Shown: positions 63,326 to 64,000 of the stretch, piece by piece
Position numbering within the stretch: position 1 is the stretch's first letter
How the letters are laid out: every line of letters begins with the position of its first letter
Assembly: GCA_013399305.1 (NCBI GenBank)
Contig: VXAI01000009.1
Location: 895,604-959,603 of the forward strand
DNA length: 64,000 nt
Direction of reading: 5' to 3'
Source: Rostratula benghalensis
Lineage: Eukaryota; Chordata; Aves; Charadriiformes; Rostratulidae
Made by a program: the position numbers and the translations under genes
Notes under the pieces: generated by a model
What the model was told of the DNA's origin: nothing
Databases searched by the model: none
What the model saw: only the letters and a program-made list of their open reading frames with translations

Positions 63326-64000
63326 TTTAACAACGCAGTCAGGTTATGCCAATGGAAAGGAGGAGTGACTGATGCTGTCCTAAGCCTTATTTCATGCACT
63401 GACCCTCAGCAAGTTTGCTGCCTTTATTCTAGCACGTGCAGTTGCAGACTAAGCCTGCGTGTAACTGAATTTAAAGAACAGAGTGTATTGATGGTTTGAA
63501 GTTTTTGTAGTCGTTCCTTAAAACGTGCATTGAAACTCAAGAAATTCAAATGATACTTAAACTAGAAGGAAATCCAAATAGTTTATGACATGGAAAGCTC
63601 AGTTAGGGGGCCCAAACAATGTTCTTTTTTCTGGTGATGTTATAATATAACCATCCTCATGTCATTACTGCAAAATCATAGATACATTTCACATACAAAA
63701 TTGCTTTTAAGAGGCATATCCTCTTTTGAATTTTACTCACCACCTTCTTTTCCTGTTGTCCTATGAGAGCAGAAACAGCACTTCTGCATGCTTTGTGTCC
63801 TCATCTCTCCTGCTCAGGAGGCAACAGAAGCAGAATTCTGGCCAGATTTGTAGATTTGCAGCGCCAGTATAGGTAATTGATAAGTTGTAAATTTTTTTTT
63901 AAGAATGCTGGTTATAGTGGTCATATGTGCTGAATCATTTTTAGATCTAACACCTAAACTCCATCCTAATTCTGGCTTAATGCCAGTGTTCATGCTTCAT
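63326..64000. other. Unique non-coding DNA
   Basis: No gene or repeat is recognised. A T9 run lies near 63892. Open frames are of 60-71 codons and have no known match. Confidence 0.5.

Noticed and set aside
1..64000. Strand bias of long T versus A runs as evidence for transcription direction
   Set aside because: By eye there are about equal numbers of T and A runs of nine or more, so no direction can be inferred.

Overview
This window looks like a bird nuclear genome, in a gene-poor, AT-rich, CpG-poor interval that is either a gene desert or the inside of a very large intron. The avian call rests on interspersed repeats recognised by reading: several CR1 LINE copies with the avian 3' end (a diverged ATTCTATG-type terminus), and one solo LTR of a common avian endogenous retrovirus family. 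No bacterial or viral genome organisation, CRISPR array, rRNA or tRNA was seen. The species, chromosome and host gene (if any) cannot be told from the sequence alone.

Layout. Positions 1-32.5 kb are almost entirely unique non-coding DNA with short simple repeats, a strong 57-bp palindrome (4380-4436) and an 18-bp tandem duplication (24114-24149). A decayed CR1 fragment with an expanded poly-A tract lies at 32.55-32.73 kb. Unique sequence follows to 44.2 kb, with a (TA)n tract, a T10A10 palindrome and an A17(GA)5 tract. A solo LTR, read on the minus strand, lies at 44.22-44.69 kb. A 30-N assembly gap (46016-46045) is bordered on its left by a (TTTG)n/T-rich tract. The densest repeat block is 47.4-52.7 kb. 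It holds a 1.76-kb CR1 copy (minus) that keeps reverse-transcriptase remnants but has lost part of ORF2, then a plus-strand CR1 3' end, then another minus-strand CR1 of the first type. Smaller CR1 pieces lie at 57.4, about 61.2 and 63.3 kb. An exact 42-bp tandem duplication lies at 61419-61502.

No protein-coding gene can be named. The longest start-to-stop frames are 145 and 132 codons; the 145-codon one is the antisense of a CR1, and the 132-codon one resembles nothing I recognise. Several plus-strand sites combine a good 3' splice-site pattern with a short open frame, and some also have a consensus 5' splice site. They are listed at low confidence as candidate exons; the neatest is 20281-20324. 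AT-rich stretches with homeodomain/POU-type motifs (notably 55440-55690, with an inverted pair of perfect octamers) are listed as candidate conserved regulatory elements. I found no convincing evidence of a new biological system. The most checkable leads are the candidate exons, the paired-octamer element, the 4.4-kb palindrome and the CR1 deletion.
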